This document shows positions 9,300 through 18,051 of a stretch of DNA of 64,000 nt, piece after piece. The notes beneath the pieces were generated by a model. It did not search any database, was not told the origin of the DNA, and saw nothing but the letters and a program-made list of their open reading frames with translations. Position 1 is the first letter of the stretch. Each line of letters begins with the position of its first letter. Both the position numbers and the translations under genes were made by a program. The DNA comes from Bradyrhizobium canariense. Its GTDB lineage: Bacteria; Pseudomonadota; Alphaproteobacteria; Rhizobiales; Xanthobacteraceae. The stretch is taken from NCBI RefSeq assembly GCF_018130465.1, contig NZ_JAFCKJ010000011.1, forward strand, positions 1 through 64,000, written 5' to 3'.

Positions 9300-11261
9300 C
9301 TACGCCGCGTAAGTCGCCCGAAGCTTCTTCGGGTCGAGCAGCGCCAGCACGCCATCCGCCGACACCGGCCGGCTGATGAGATAACCCTGGACCTCGTCGC
9401 AACTGATCTGGCGCAGATATTCGAGCTGGTCGGCGGTCTCGACACCTTCGGCGACCACGCCGATGCGCAGGTCGCGGGCGAGCCCAATCACCGACTTCAC
9501 GATCGCGGCGCAGTCAGGCTGCACCAGCATGTCGCGGATGAAGGACTGGTCGATCTTGATGCGGCTGAACGGCAGCTTGCGCAGATAGGTCAGCGAGGAG
9601 AAGCCCGTTCCGAAATCATCCAGAGCCACCGTGACGCCGAGCTCCAGCAGCGCGTTCAGGACCGACGCGGCCGAGCCGTATTTCGACAGCAGCATCGATT
9701 CCGTGATCTCGATCTCGAGGCGCTGTGGCGCGATCCTTGCGTCCGCGAGCGCCTGCACGATGATCTGGAGGAGGCCGTTGTTGTGAAACTGTGCGGCCGA
9801 GAAATTCACGGCGACCCTGATCTCTTCGGGCCACTCGGCAACCGTCGCGCAGGCGCGACGGACGACCCATTCGCCGATCTCGTGGATCAACCCGGTTTCC
9901 TCGGCGATCGGAATGAACTCGCTCGGAGGCACCAGCCCGCGCTGGGGATGCTGCCAGCGGAGCAGCGCTTCGAAGCCGGTGACGCGGTTGCCGCCGAGAT
10001 CGAGGAATGGCTGGAACACCAGGAACAGCTCGTCCCTGGCGATGGCGCCTTCCAGATCCGATTGAAGCGCCTTGCGGTCGCGGGACGAGCGGTCGTCGGC
10101 TTCCTCGAAGAAGCAGACCGTGCCCGGCCCGGCCTTCTTGGCCCGATAGAGCGCGGCGTCGGCGTTCTTCATGACGTCGAGCTGCGTATTGCCGTCGCGC
10201 GGCGCCAGCACGATGCCGACGCTGGTCGCGCCGACGATCTGGCGGCCCTCGATCTGGAATGGCTGGTCGAAGGCCGCGATGAAGCGCTCGGCGATCTCGA
10301 GCGCATCCTCCGGCCGAGCCAGATTGGCCATCACCAGCGCGAACTCGTCGCCGCCGATGCGTGCGACATGCTCGGCCGCGCGAGTGCAACGTTGCAGGCG
10401 ACTTGCGATCTGGACCAGAAACTCGTCGCCGGCGGGATGGCCGAACTTGTCGTTGACCTCCTTGAAACGATCGAGATCGAGCAGCAGCACCGCGAACTCC
10501 TCGCCGGACAGAGCGAGCCGCTTCAAGGCGGCATCGAGCGTTTCGCTGAAGGCGACGCGATTGGGCAGATGGGTCAGCGGGTCCTGCCGCACCGTACGCT
10601 CGGCCTCGATCTGCCGCATCACGCGCCGTGCGAACGAGACCGAATTGACGAACACGCTACGCAGCAACACAGATCCGTAGACCACCACCAGGAAGGCGAT
10701 CAGCAGAAACGCCGGATCGCCATTCCTGCCGAGGCAGATCGCGATGCCGACGAAGATCGGGGCCGTGAATGCGATCGCCGCGATGGGGATCGTGGCGAAG
10801 GCAAGCGCGCCGCCGGCCAGCATTCCCGAGCAAAGACAGGTGATGACGAGCTGCCCGCCGGTCGAAGCATCGGCGAAGAACGCGACCGGGACGATGCCCC
10901 AGGCGGCGCCGAGGAGAAAGGCATTGCGTACCAGCCGATGCATGGCGCGGCGCGAGACGAATTGCGGTTTGGTGATGCGGCGCGCGGCATGGGATTGCAG
11001 GCCGAACGCGATCGCAGCGCTTGCCACGATGGCGGCCCAGATCAAGGCCAGCTTCAAGTCCGGCGAATGCCACAGCGCGATGACGAGCACCCCGGCGTTG
11101 CAGGCATTGGCCAGCATGATGCCGACGGAATAGCCGAGCACGAGCGACATCTGTTCGGCGCGGATATGGCCGGCGACGGCTTCGTCGGTTACGGGACCGC
11201 CAAAGGCCGACAGATCGCCGGCGAACAGCCGCGCGAAATAGCTGGTCGTTTGAGTCCGCAT
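9300..11261 (-). CDS. Membrane GGDEF-EAL protein (cyclic-di-GMP turnover)
   Basis: About 653 residues. Several hydrophobic segments in the first 210 residues form an uncharacterised membrane sensor module. A GGDEF domain with intact GGDEF (residues 303-307) and an EAL domain with intact EALLRW (431-433) follow. The EAL domain also shows the catalytic-loop features EITESM and DDFGTGFSSL. Both enzyme signatures look active, so it could make and degrade c-di-GMP. The open frame starts at a TTG (11318); ATG at 11261 or 11279 is more plausible. It is a stand-alone gene. The net activity cannot be told from sequence. Confidence 0.88.
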   Translation of the reverse strand: MRTQTTSYFARLFAGDLSAFGGPVTDEAVAGHIRAEQMSLVLGYSVGIMLANACNAGVLVIALWHSPDLKLALIWAAIVASAAIAFGLQSHAARRITKPQFVSRRAMHRLVRNAFLLGAAWGIVPVAFFADASTGGQLVITCLCSGMLAGGALAFATIPIAAIAFTAPIFVGIAICLGRNGDPAFLLIAFLVVVYGSVLLRSVFVNSVSFARRVMRQIEAERTVRQDPLTHLPNRVAFSETLDAALKRLALSGEEFAVLLLDLDRFKEVNDKFGHPAGDEFLVQIASRLQRCTRAAEHVARIGGDEFALVMANLARPEDALEIAERFIAAFDQPFQIEGRQIVGATSVGIVLAPRDGNTQLDVMKNADAALYRAKKAGPGTVCFFEEADDRSSRDRKALQSDLEGAIARDELFLVFQPFLDLGGNRVTGFEALLRWQHPQRGLVPPSEFIPIAEETGLIHEIGEWVVRRACATVAEWPEEIRVAVNFSAAQFHNNGLLQIIVQALADARIAPQRLEIEITESMLLSKYGSAASVLNALLELGVTVALDDFGTGFSSLTYLRKLPFSRIKIDQSFIRDMLVQPDCAAIVKSVIGLARDLRIGVVAEGVETADQLEYLRQISCDEVQGYLISRPVSADGVLALLDPKKLRATYAA

Positions 11262-11469
11262 TCCAGTGCCTAGCAGCATAGGCCGTTTGTCCGGCCCGAT
11301 ACGGAGAATTCGCTGCAAACCTTTGACGAACTATGAATTATCCGAGCTTGCGACGATCACCGCGACCACTTCTGCGTGTTCGTTGTGCAGTATCGATAAC
11401 AAATCGATACAAATGCGGTGGCCCGCGTTACGGTTGTAATGGCAGCCCGGTGTCCGCCACCAATTCCAC

Positions 11470-11606
11470 TGTCATGCCCCGCCTTGTGCGCACCTGCGCA
11501 CTGGGGCGGCGCATCCAGTACGTTGCGGCCTATCAGACCAATCACACCTGTCTCGAAGTACTGGATCGCCAAGTACTGGATCGCTCGGTCAAGCCGGGCG
11601 ATGACA
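11470..11606. repeat. Extragenic palindromic repeat with internal tandem duplication
   Basis: Same family as the element near 6.1 kb: bounded by TGTCAT and ATGACA, with inverted copies of the ATCCAGTAC core. The 15-bp unit beginning AAGTACTGGATCGC is duplicated head to tail (11556-11570 and 11571-11585). No coding capacity was recognised between the GGDEF-EAL gene and the SnoaL-like gene. Confidence 0.7.
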
Positions 11607-11621
11607 GCTGTGCTTTGGGCA

Positions 11622-11987
11622 TCACCGCCCCAATTGTTTCGGATCGTAATAGAACCGTTCTTCGATCAACTGATCGCCCCGCCACGTCTGCCATGCGATC
11701 TCATCCAACGTTCGGATGATGCCTTCCGCATTGGTGAAGCTGAAGCTCCAGCGCGTCGCGACATGGTCGCCCTCGATCAGGCTCGGCCCGATGCGGACCG
11801 CCTTGACCTCCCTGGAGGCCGCCAGCACGCCGCGCTCCTTGGCGACGAGCTTGTCGCGGCCGACCGTTGGTGCCGCGTTGTTCTCGTAGGTCGCGGCCTC
11901 AAGCGTATAGAACTGCTCGATCGCGCCGATGAAATCCCCGGCCTCCAATCGCTCGGCAAAAGCTTCGACGACGTCACGGCTCGGCAT
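11622..11987 (-). CDS. SnoaL/NTF2-like small protein
   Basis: 121 residues with the cone-shaped NTF2 fold pattern: an N-terminal helix (VVEAFAERLEAGDFIGAIEQFY), then YENNAAPTVGRDKLVAKE, and beta-rich segments ending in ERFYYDP. Members bind or transform small polyketide-like or steroid-like molecules, or have no catalysis. The start at MPSRDVV follows a GAGGTG ribosome-binding site. It is divergent from a TetR regulator with a double operator in between, so it is likely the target of that regulator. No catalytic function is assigned. Confidence 0.75.
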   Translation of the reverse strand: MPSRDVVEAFAERLEAGDFIGAIEQFYTLEAATYENNAAPTVGRDKLVAKERGVLAASREVKAVRIGPSLIEGDHVATRWSFSFTNAEGIIRTLDEIAWQTWRGDQLIEERFYYDPKQLGR

Positions 11988-12006
11988 GGCGCACCTCACG
12001 AATAAA

Positions 12007-12044
12007 ACCGACTGATAGTCGGTAAATACCGACCGGCGGTCGAA
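12007..12044. promoter_or_regulatory. Double TetR-type operator
   Basis: ACCGACT-GAT-AGTCGGT (12007-12023) is a perfect 7-bp inverted repeat. A second, related repeat CGACC-GGC-GGTCG lies at 12030-12042. Their centres are 21 bp apart, so both face the same side of the helix. They fill the gap between the divergent SnoaL-like and tetR genes, the usual place for an autoregulatory TetR operator. Confidence 0.6.
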
Positions 12045-12087
12045 AAGTCAACTGGCTGCTCTCATCCATTTCGACTACAGCAGACAG

Positions 12088-12678
12088 ATGGCGAAACAGG
12101 CGGAGCGGCGGGCAGCGACATCGGAGGCGATCCTGACGGCGGCGCGCCGCCTGTTCGGGACGCAGGGCTTTGCCGCGACGACGATGGACGAGATCGCCGA
12201 AGCCGCCGACGTCGCCAAGGGCGCGGTCTATCATCACTTCAAGACCAAGGAGGCGGTGTTCGAAGCGGTGTTTGACCAGGTCTCGCGCGATCTCGTCGCC
12301 GAGATCGACAGCACTGCCCGTGCCGAGAAGGACGTGCTCGCCGCAATGGTCGCCGGCACCCAGCACTATTTCGCCGCGACCGCCAAGGGCCCGACCGGCC
12401 AGATCATCCTGCGCGACGGCCCGGCCGTGCTCGGCTGGGAGCGCTGGCGGGAGATCGACGCCAAGCATTTTGGCGGCAAGCTGCCGCGCGCGATTGCGGC
12501 GGCGATGGAGGCCGGCCTGATCGCGCGGCAGCCGGTCGAGCCGCTGGCCCGGCTGCTGCTCGGCGCGGTGACGGAGGCCGCGGTCGCCTGCGCCGGACGC
12601 GCCGATATCGCAAGGGCGGGCGCGGAATACGCCCGTGCGTTCAGGTCGCTGGTCGAGGCGCTGCGCCTCTCCGCATGA
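12088..12678 (+). CDS. TetR/AcrR-family regulator
   Basis: 196 residues. The helix-turn-helix reads ILTAARRLFGTQGFAATTMDEIAEAADVAKGAVYHHFKTKEA, split as the classic TetR recognition domain, followed by a variable helical ligand domain. It is expected to be a dimeric repressor whose ligand releases it from DNA. Its neighbour on the other strand is a SnoaL-like protein, and two related palindromes lie between them. The downstream GMC oxidoreductase starts 56 bases later on the same strand and may be co-transcribed. The ligand is unknown. Confidence 0.87.
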   Translation: MAKQAERRAATSEAILTAARRLFGTQGFAATTMDEIAEAADVAKGAVYHHFKTKEAVFEAVFDQVSRDLVAEIDSTARAEKDVLAAMVAGTQHYFAATAKGPTGQIILRDGPAVLGWERWREIDAKHFGGKLPRAIAAAMEAGLIARQPVEPLARLLLGAVTEAAVACAGRADIARAGAEYARAFRSLVEALRLSA

Positions 12679-12733
12679 TCGTGCTAAGTCACGAGAACGG
12701 AAACGCCCACACCAACAAGAAGAACAGTAGCGC

Positions 12734-14359
12734 ATGAACGCAACTTCCTCCCTGACGCCCTCCGACCCTGAGTTCGACTACATCATCGTCGGTGCCGGCT
12801 CTGCCGGCTGCGTGCTCGCCAACCGGCTGTCGGCAAACGGCAAGCACAGCGTGCTGCTGCTCGAGGCAGGCCCGAAGGATTCCAACATCTGGATCCACGT
12901 GCCGCTCGGCTACGGCAAGCTGTTCAAGGAAAAGACCGTCAACTGGATGTACCAGACCGAGCCGGAGCCCGAGCTGAAGGGCCGCCAGGTGTTCCAGCCG
13001 CGCGGCAAGACGCTGGGCGGATCGAGCTCGATCAACGGCCTGCTCTATGTCCGCGGCCAGCACGAGGATTACGACAGATGGCGCCAGCGCGGCAACGCCG
13101 GCTGGGGCTATGACGACGTGCTGCCCTATTTCAAGAAAGCCGAGAACCAGTCACGCGGCGCCGATCAATACCACGGCAGCGGCGGCCCGCTGCCGGTGTC
13201 CAACATGGTGGTGACCGATCCGCTGTCGAAAGCTTTCATCGACGCCGCGGTCGAGAACGGCTTGCCCTATAACGCCGATTTCAACGGCGCCACACAGGAA
13301 GGCGTCGGCTTGTTCCAGACCACGACGCGCAACGGCCGCCGCGCCTCGACGGCGGTGGCCTATCTCGGCCCCGCCAAGACCCGCGGCAATCTCAAGATCG
13401 AAACTGACTCGCTTGGCCAGCGTGTGCTGTTCGAGGGCCGCCGCGCGGTCGGCGTTGAATACCGTCAGGGCGCGAATGTGCGCCGCGCCCGTGCGCGCAA
13501 GGAGATCGTGCTGTCGAGCGGCGCCTACAACTCGCCGCAGCTGCTCCAGCTCTCCGGCGTCGGACCCGCCGACCTGCTGCGCAAGCACGGCATCGACGTC
13601 GTGCTGGACGCGCCGGGTGTCGGGCACGATCTCCAGGACCACATGCAGGTCCGCATCGTGATGCGCTGCTCGCAGAAGATCACGCTGAACGACACCGTCA
13701 ATCATCCGCTCCGCCGTACGCTCGCCGGCGCGCGCTATGCGCTGTTCCGGAAGGGCTGGCTGACGATCGCGGCCGGCACGGCGGGCGCGTTCTTCAAGAC
13801 CAGTCCGCGGCTGGCCTCGCCCGACATCCAGGTCCACTTCCTGCCGTTCTCGACCGACAAGATGGGCGAGAAGCTGCATGCTTTCTCCGGCTTCACGGCG
13901 TCGGTGTGCCAGCTCCGTCCCGAAAGCCGCGGGACCTTACGCATCAAAAGCGCCGACCCGACGGTGCCGCCGGAGATCCGCATCAACTACATGTCGACTG
14001 AGACCGACCGCACCACCAACGTCGAAGCTCTGAAGATCCTGCGCAAGATACTGAGCGCCCCGGCGCTGAAGCCGTTCGTGGTCGACGAATACGATCCCGG
14101 GGCGAAGGTATCCACGGATGGAGAGCTGCTGGATTATTGCCGTGAGCGGGGCAGCACCATCTACCATCCGACCTCGACCTGTCGTATGGGCAATGATGCG
14201 CTCGCGGTGGTCGATCAGCGGCTGAAGGTGAGGGGCCTCGAAGGCCTCCGAATCGTCGACGGCTCGATCATGCCGGATCTCGTGTCGGGGAACACCAACG
14301 CGCCGATTATCATGATCGCCGAAAAGGCCTCCGACATGATATTGGAGGATGCGCGGTAG
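12734..14359 (+). CDS. GMC-family FAD oxidoreductase (choline/alcohol dehydrogenase-like)
   Basis: 541 residues. The FAD-binding Rossmann motif IIVGAGSAGCVLANRL is at the N-terminus. GMC signature 1 occurs around RGKTLGGSSSINGLLYVRG and signature 2 around GAYNSPQLLQLSGVGP. The C-terminal active-site region IYHPTSTCRMG contains the catalytic His, with SGNTNAPIIMIAEKA after it. It oxidises a primary alcohol, choline or a similar substrate with FAD. The exact substrate is unresolved because many alphaproteobacterial paralogues look alike. It lacks a signal peptide. It may be in the same transcription unit as the preceding tetR. Confidence 0.87.
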   Translation: MNATSSLTPSDPEFDYIIVGAGSAGCVLANRLSANGKHSVLLLEAGPKDSNIWIHVPLGYGKLFKEKTVNWMYQTEPEPELKGRQVFQPRGKTLGGSSSINGLLYVRGQHEDYDRWRQRGNAGWGYDDVLPYFKKAENQSRGADQYHGSGGPLPVSNMVVTDPLSKAFIDAAVENGLPYNADFNGATQEGVGLFQTTTRNGRRASTAVAYLGPAKTRGNLKIETDSLGQRVLFEGRRAVGVEYRQGANVRRARARKEIVLSSGAYNSPQLLQLSGVGPADLLRKHGIDVVLDAPGVGHDLQDHMQVRIVMRCSQKITLNDTVNHPLRRTLAGARYALFRKGWLTIAAGTAGAFFKTSPRLASPDIQVHFLPFSTDKMGEKLHAFSGFTASVCQLRPESRGTLRIKSADPTVPPEIRINYMSTETDRTTNVEALKILRKILSAPALKPFVVDEYDPGAKVSTDGELLDYCRERGSTIYHPTSTCRMGNDALAVVDQRLKVRGLEGLRIVDGSIMPDLVSGNTNAPIIMIAEKASDMILEDAR

Positions 14360-14361
14360 AG

Positions 14362-14425
14362 CAATCCGGACCCGGAGGGCCGCGTTAGCGCAAAGTGGGA
14401 GCCGGTTTTCCGATAAGATCATGCT
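14362..14425. repeat. Intergenic element before hemC
   Basis: The segment containing GGAGGGCCGCGTT, CGGTTTTCCGATAAG and ATCATGCTCAAA resembles a short interspersed sequence I recall from intergenic regions in Bradyrhizobium and relatives. That recollection is not checked here. It spans the tail of the GMC gene and candidate hemC start codons, which argues that ATG at 14421 is part of the element and not the hemC start. Confidence 0.35.
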
Positions 14426-14459
14426 CAAAAGAATGACGTGCGTTGAAAGGGACCAGGGC

Positions 14460-15440
14460 TTGGCTACGCGATTCAAGATCGGCACACGCAAGAGCGCGAT
14501 GGCGCTGGCACAGACGGAAGAGATCGCGCGCCGCCTGACCGCTGCCATGCCCGATCTCGACGTCGAGATCGTCAAGTTCGACACCACGGGCGATCTCGAC
14601 CAGACCAGCAAGCTGTTGCCCCATGGCGGCAAGGGCGGTGCCTTCGTGGCGCAGATTCGCGCCGCCGTGCTGTCGGGCGAACTCCAGGCGGCGATGCATT
14701 CGCTGAAGGACATGCCCGGCAACGAAGACACGCCGGGCCTCGTGATCGGCGCCACGCTCTCGCGCGATCCTCCCAATGACGCGCTGGTGCTGCGTGACGG
14801 CGTGACGCTGGAGGCGCTGCGCCAATCCCGTGGCAAGGATTTCAAGATCGGCACCAACGCCGTCCGCCGCGCCGCCTATGCGCGACGATTGTTTCCCGAC
14901 GTCGAGATCATCCACTTCCGCGGCGCCGCGGACACGCGCGTGCGAAAACTCGACAATGGCGAGAAGCAGCGCCTGCCGGATGGCGACGCGGTGGGACCTG
15001 CGGATGCGCTCATCATGGCGCGGTCCGGCCTCGACCGCGTCGGCCTTTCGCAGCGCATCGCCTACGAGTTTACCGCAGCTGAGATGCTGCCGGCAGCGGG
15101 GCAGGGCATCGTCGCGGTCGAGTGCGCGGCACAGGACTGGCAGACGCGTCGCATCCTCGCATCGATCGACGATCCCGCTGCACACGCCTCCGCCGATGCC
15201 GAGCGGGAAGTGCTGTGGGTGCTGAACGGCCACTGCAATTCGCCGGTGGCGGGCTTTTCGACGATTGCGGGCGATCAGATGTCGCTCACCGCGTCCGTGC
15301 TCGATCTCTCCGGCAACACCATCATCGAAGCCTTGCGGTCGGGCCCCGCCAATCGCCCGCGCGAACTCGGCCGTGCGGTAGGACTGGATCTGCTTGCGAA
15401 GGGCGCCGCCGAGATCATCGAGCGCAGCCGGCCGCGCTAA
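14460..15440 (+). CDS. hemC: Hydroxymethylbilane synthase (porphobilinogen deaminase)
   Basis: Polymerises four porphobilinogens to hydroxymethylbilane in tetrapyrrole synthesis. The core is clear: IGTRKSAMALAQ, MHSLKDMP (catalytic Asp), TNAVRRAAYARR, IHFRGAADTRVRKLDNGE (substrate-binding arginines) and LNGHCNSPVAG (Cys that carries the dipyrromethane cofactor). Two family motifs are divergent: GGKGGAFVAQI replaces the usual GGKGLFTKEIE, and GHCNSP replaces GxCQxP. A TTG at 14460 is chosen because the encoded ATRFKIGTR aligns with the start of the fold. ATGs at 14433 and 14421 are alternatives. hemE lies 4 kb downstream on the other strand. Confidence 0.87.
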   Translation: MATRFKIGTRKSAMALAQTEEIARRLTAAMPDLDVEIVKFDTTGDLDQTSKLLPHGGKGGAFVAQIRAAVLSGELQAAMHSLKDMPGNEDTPGLVIGATLSRDPPNDALVLRDGVTLEALRQSRGKDFKIGTNAVRRAAYARRLFPDVEIIHFRGAADTRVRKLDNGEKQRLPDGDAVGPADALIMARSGLDRVGLSQRIAYEFTAAEMLPAAGQGIVAVECAAQDWQTRRILASIDDPAAHASADAEREVLWVLNGHCNSPVAGFSTIAGDQMSLTASVLDLSGNTIIEALRSGPANRPRELGRAVGLDLLAKGAAEIIERSRPR

Positions 15441-15581
15441 GGCGTGGACCATAAGTCCGGTGGACTGAGGCAACGACCGGCTTTTCACTACGGCTACCAA
15501 GCTGTTGCGTCATCGCAATATGTCGCGATGGGCGATGAGGAGACATGGCACTTGTGGTGGTTGGCAATCGCCCTCCGACAA

Positions 15582-16364
15582 TTAAGCAATGAACGCGCGG
15601 GCTAGTAGAAACACGCCCGAAGCGCTTAGCGCGACACCGGCGGCGCGGCTGAACGCGCGGCCGTGTGGCAGCAATTTCTCGCATGCGACATAGAGGGCGA
15701 TGCCGGCAATCCAGACAAGGTTCATAACCCCGCTGACGAACAAGAGCGCCATCAGGAACCAGCAACAGCCGAGGCAGTAGCCTCCGTGCCGGAGCCCCAT
15801 GCGTAGTGCGCCCCCTGCACCAGGTTGCCAGTACCGGCTTAGGAATAGTACCGGGCTCTGGCAGTAGCGCAGGCAAGCATGCTTGACCGGCGTGAACTGA
15901 TAGAGTCCTGCGGCAAGCAGAATGACACCGCCGAGTACCGGGCTGGTGTTTGCCATAGCCATTGACAATAGCCCGACGCGTTCGAGGCCCCACTGCGTCA
16001 GGATCGCGAAGAGGCTGAAACCTGCCCACACGAGGAGATAGCCGCCAAAAAAGAGCCAGGCCTCCGCCGAGGGATTAACGGAGGTCGCTTGCTTGCGGCG
16101 GATTGTCGTAAATAGCAGGATCGTGGGAGCCGCACTCGGCACCATCATGGCGATCATCATGACCCACCACATGACGAACACGAGCGCAGCGTAGAACGGC
16201 GACCACGGCATCGGCATATCCATCGCCATGTTGGCCATGTCGGTGTCCATGCCTGCCCCGGTGGCCAGATATGCCCACGCCAGCGCCACCACGACAGCCA
16301 GCCCGACGCCAACAATAAGCCGGTCGCGCCGCAGCAAGTATTCCAAGGCCAACAGCTCAGCCAT
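15582..16364 (-). CDS. DUF2182 integral membrane protein
   Basis: About 260 residues with roughly six hydrophobic segments. Characteristic features are MVPSAAPTILLF after a Met/Trp-rich helix (FVMWWVMMIAMM), the Cys/His-bearing KHACLRYCQSP, and GLRHGGYCLGCCWFLM. These Cys, His and Met side chains suggest a metal-handling membrane protein, but the family has no established function. It follows a DUF1326 gene by about 50 bases on the same strand. The two domains are commonly neighbours or fused in proteobacteria, so they probably work together. GTG at 16373 is an alternative start. Confidence 0.85.
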   Translation of the reverse strand: MAELLALEYLLRRDRLIVGVGLAVVVALAWAYLATGAGMDTDMANMAMDMPMPWSPFYAALVFVMWWVMMIAMMVPSAAPTILLFTTIRRKQATSVNPSAEAWLFFGGYLLVWAGFSLFAILTQWGLERVGLLSMAMANTSPVLGGVILLAAGLYQFTPVKHACLRYCQSPVLFLSRYWQPGAGGALRMGLRHGGYCLGCCWFLMALLFVSGVMNLVWIAGIALYVACEKLLPHGRAFSRAAGVALSASGVFLLARAFIA

Positions 16365-16413
16365 TGGGCTCACACACGCCTAGGTCAGATCAAAGACAGA
16401 ACCCTACATGGCA

Positions 16414-17046
16414 TCAAGCCGCAACACCGTCAGGCGTCTGTACGACGTTTGCGAGAGAACTGTGCGTGCCTTTCGTGTCGAACTTGATCGCCCCGGTCGA
16501 GCGGATGTTGGCCGAGGCCACCTCGGCGGCCTTGTGCTCGAACCCTTCCGGCATCACGACCTGGATGCGATGTGGCGTACCGGTCACCGGGTTCTTGATC
16601 GGCTCGACCTCCGTCTCCAGCACGCCCTTGGCGACGAGCTTGGCGACGCGCCCGTTCTTATCGAAGGTGAACTCGAAAGGCACGAAGACCGGATCGTGGA
16701 TCTTGGTGACGATCAGGCTGAAGATATGGAACAGCGTGCCGTCGGCTGAATGCTTGCCGGAGAAGATGTTGAGCAGGGCTTCGCGCTGCTCCGCCGTGGC
16801 GCGTTCGTCGATGATCGGCTGCATCTGCCCATTGCCCTCATGCAGCGCGCCGGGAAAATCGACGGTTGCGGCGAACACCAGGCCGTCGAGCTTGGTACTC
16901 CCGAAATGTCCTTTGGTGATCCTCATACCGACCAAGCCCTTGCAGCTGCCGTGGGTCGGCGGAGCATTGAAATCGCAGGGGCAGCCAAATGCACAATTGC
17001 AGTTCTTGATCCATTCGCCTTCGAGACGCCAGTCAGATGCAGCCAT
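16414..17046 (-). CDS. DUF1326 domain protein
   Basis: 210 residues, soluble. The N-terminus has a compact cysteine cluster, IKNCNCAFGCPCDFNAPP with a further Cys in HGSCKGL, followed by a beta-rich domain. The Cys pattern resembles a metal or Fe-S site, but nothing is proven for this family. It is the first gene of a two-gene unit with the DUF2182 membrane protein. The start codon follows GGGAGGTGCGTC, a good ribosome-binding site. A role in metal binding or assembly at the membrane partner is only inferred. Confidence 0.85.
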   Translation of the reverse strand: MAASDWRLEGEWIKNCNCAFGCPCDFNAPPTHGSCKGLVGMRITKGHFGSTKLDGLVFAATVDFPGALHEGNGQMQPIIDERATAEQREALLNIFSGKHSADGTLFHIFSLIVTKIHDPVFVPFEFTFDKNGRVAKLVAKGVLETEVEPIKNPVTGTPHRIQVVMPEGFEHKAAEVASANIRSTGAIKFDTKGTHSSLANVVQTPDGVAA

Positions 17047-17763
17047 GACGCACCTCCCATCGCGTTTCCGTGGGACGATTAAGCCGCTTGATAATCCATT
17101 TGCGCCGAAAAATCCGGAGCGATGCGGGATCGGGACTCGATCTGAACGAGATGCATCATTCCAGGAGCCATGCGACGGCTAACGGACCGGCGACCATGCT
17201 GTCCCAATCATGGAAGCATATCAGCCCGCGGTCTGAGCGTACAGGTGCATTCAAGCTCTTGTCGGGCAGAGCCTTAGAGCCGGGCCCATTTCCGGTTGCA
17301 AACAGCAGTTGGCCGCCAACAATCAGCTCAGGCTCAATGTAAGGTTCGCCAACGCGCGGCGATGGTCGTACTGAGAGATGAATGTCTCGACGGCATCCTC
17401 GCTCTTGCTGATGAGAGCAGCGCCAACTCGCGCGCCTGCCGCAGATCATCGAGAGCAGACGGGCTGTCATCTGCAACGGGTGACAATACCACCATTGGGA
17501 ACGTTCAGCGCATCCTCGACGGTATCTGTCTGCTGATCGACCTTTGGTCCGATGCCATGGTCCGCCACGTCAAGGAGACCGATAGCGTCATTCAAAACAA
17601 GAGCGCCGAGGTTTGAAGTGATGCGCTCTCCCTGTGGCGGACAAGAATTCATGATTGGAACAACGGATCGACGAAATTCCAGGCCGACAAACCAGTCTAG
17701 TTCGAACTTTGCTGACCCGAGGAGCGTTGTTTACTGTCGGAAACCGTCCGTCGGGAGCAAAAC
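17047..17763. other. About 700 bases without a confident gene
   Basis: Several short open frames overlap here on both strands, but none has a recognised domain plus a good start. The only coherent coding signal is the possible frameshifted minus-strand remnant listed at 17323-17495. Base composition looks less GC-rich than the flanks, judged by eye. Confidence 0.5.
17323..17495 (-). pseudogene. Possible small gene remnant with frameshift
   Basis: From ATG at 17495 the minus strand reads MVVLSPVADDSPSALDDLRQ then ARELALL and soon loses plausible composition. An adjacent frame continues plausibly with ISKSEDAVETFISQYDHRR and ALANLTLSLS to a TGA at 17323. Joining the two frames near 17420 would give a continuous acidic helical peptide of about 57 residues. 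The total length is not a multiple of three, as expected for an indel. It could equally be chance or a sequencing error. Confidence 0.25.
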
Positions 17764-18051
17764 ATGGCCCTCCTAAGACGCGAGTTGTGCCGTCGAGTCA
17801 GAGGCCCGGAAGTCATCCACGCGGATCGTTGCGAGCTAGTCTTCGATACGGACACCAAGAGTTTGTATGTCGAGCGCGAGGTAGCTCATTTCGATGCACG
17901 CGTCGACGGGACGATTGAGATGCAAACCACCACAATGGATATCGCGGATTACTTCAAGCAAGGCGGCCAAACCCCTGGGCACCGCGAACTATGGCGGCTG
18001 CTGAAGACGCTCTTCAAAGACGCTGGTGACACCGACGAGCTGATCGACTAG
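17764..18051 (+). CDS. Small hypothetical protein
   Basis: 95 residues, not recognised. The C-terminal two thirds has a convincing soluble-protein composition (ELVFDTDTKSLYVEREVAHF, then MDIADYFKQGGQ and ELWRLLKTLFKDAG), suggesting a strand-rich then helical small domain. The first 15 residues are Arg-rich, and an internal start is possible. CGGGAGCAAAAC precedes the ATG. Its stop overlaps by three bases the stop of a tiny convergent gene on the minus strand. It lies in the sparse 17-19.4 kb stretch. No function is proposed. Confidence 0.5.
   Translation: MALLRRELCRRVRGPEVIHADRCELVFDTDTKSLYVEREVAHFDARVDGTIEMQTTTMDIADYFKQGGQTPGHRELWRLLKTLFKDAGDTDELID

Noticed and set aside
9285-11273. 662-codon plus-strand frame opposite the GGDEF-EAL gene
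   Set aside because: Shadow of a gene with both catalytic motifs intact.
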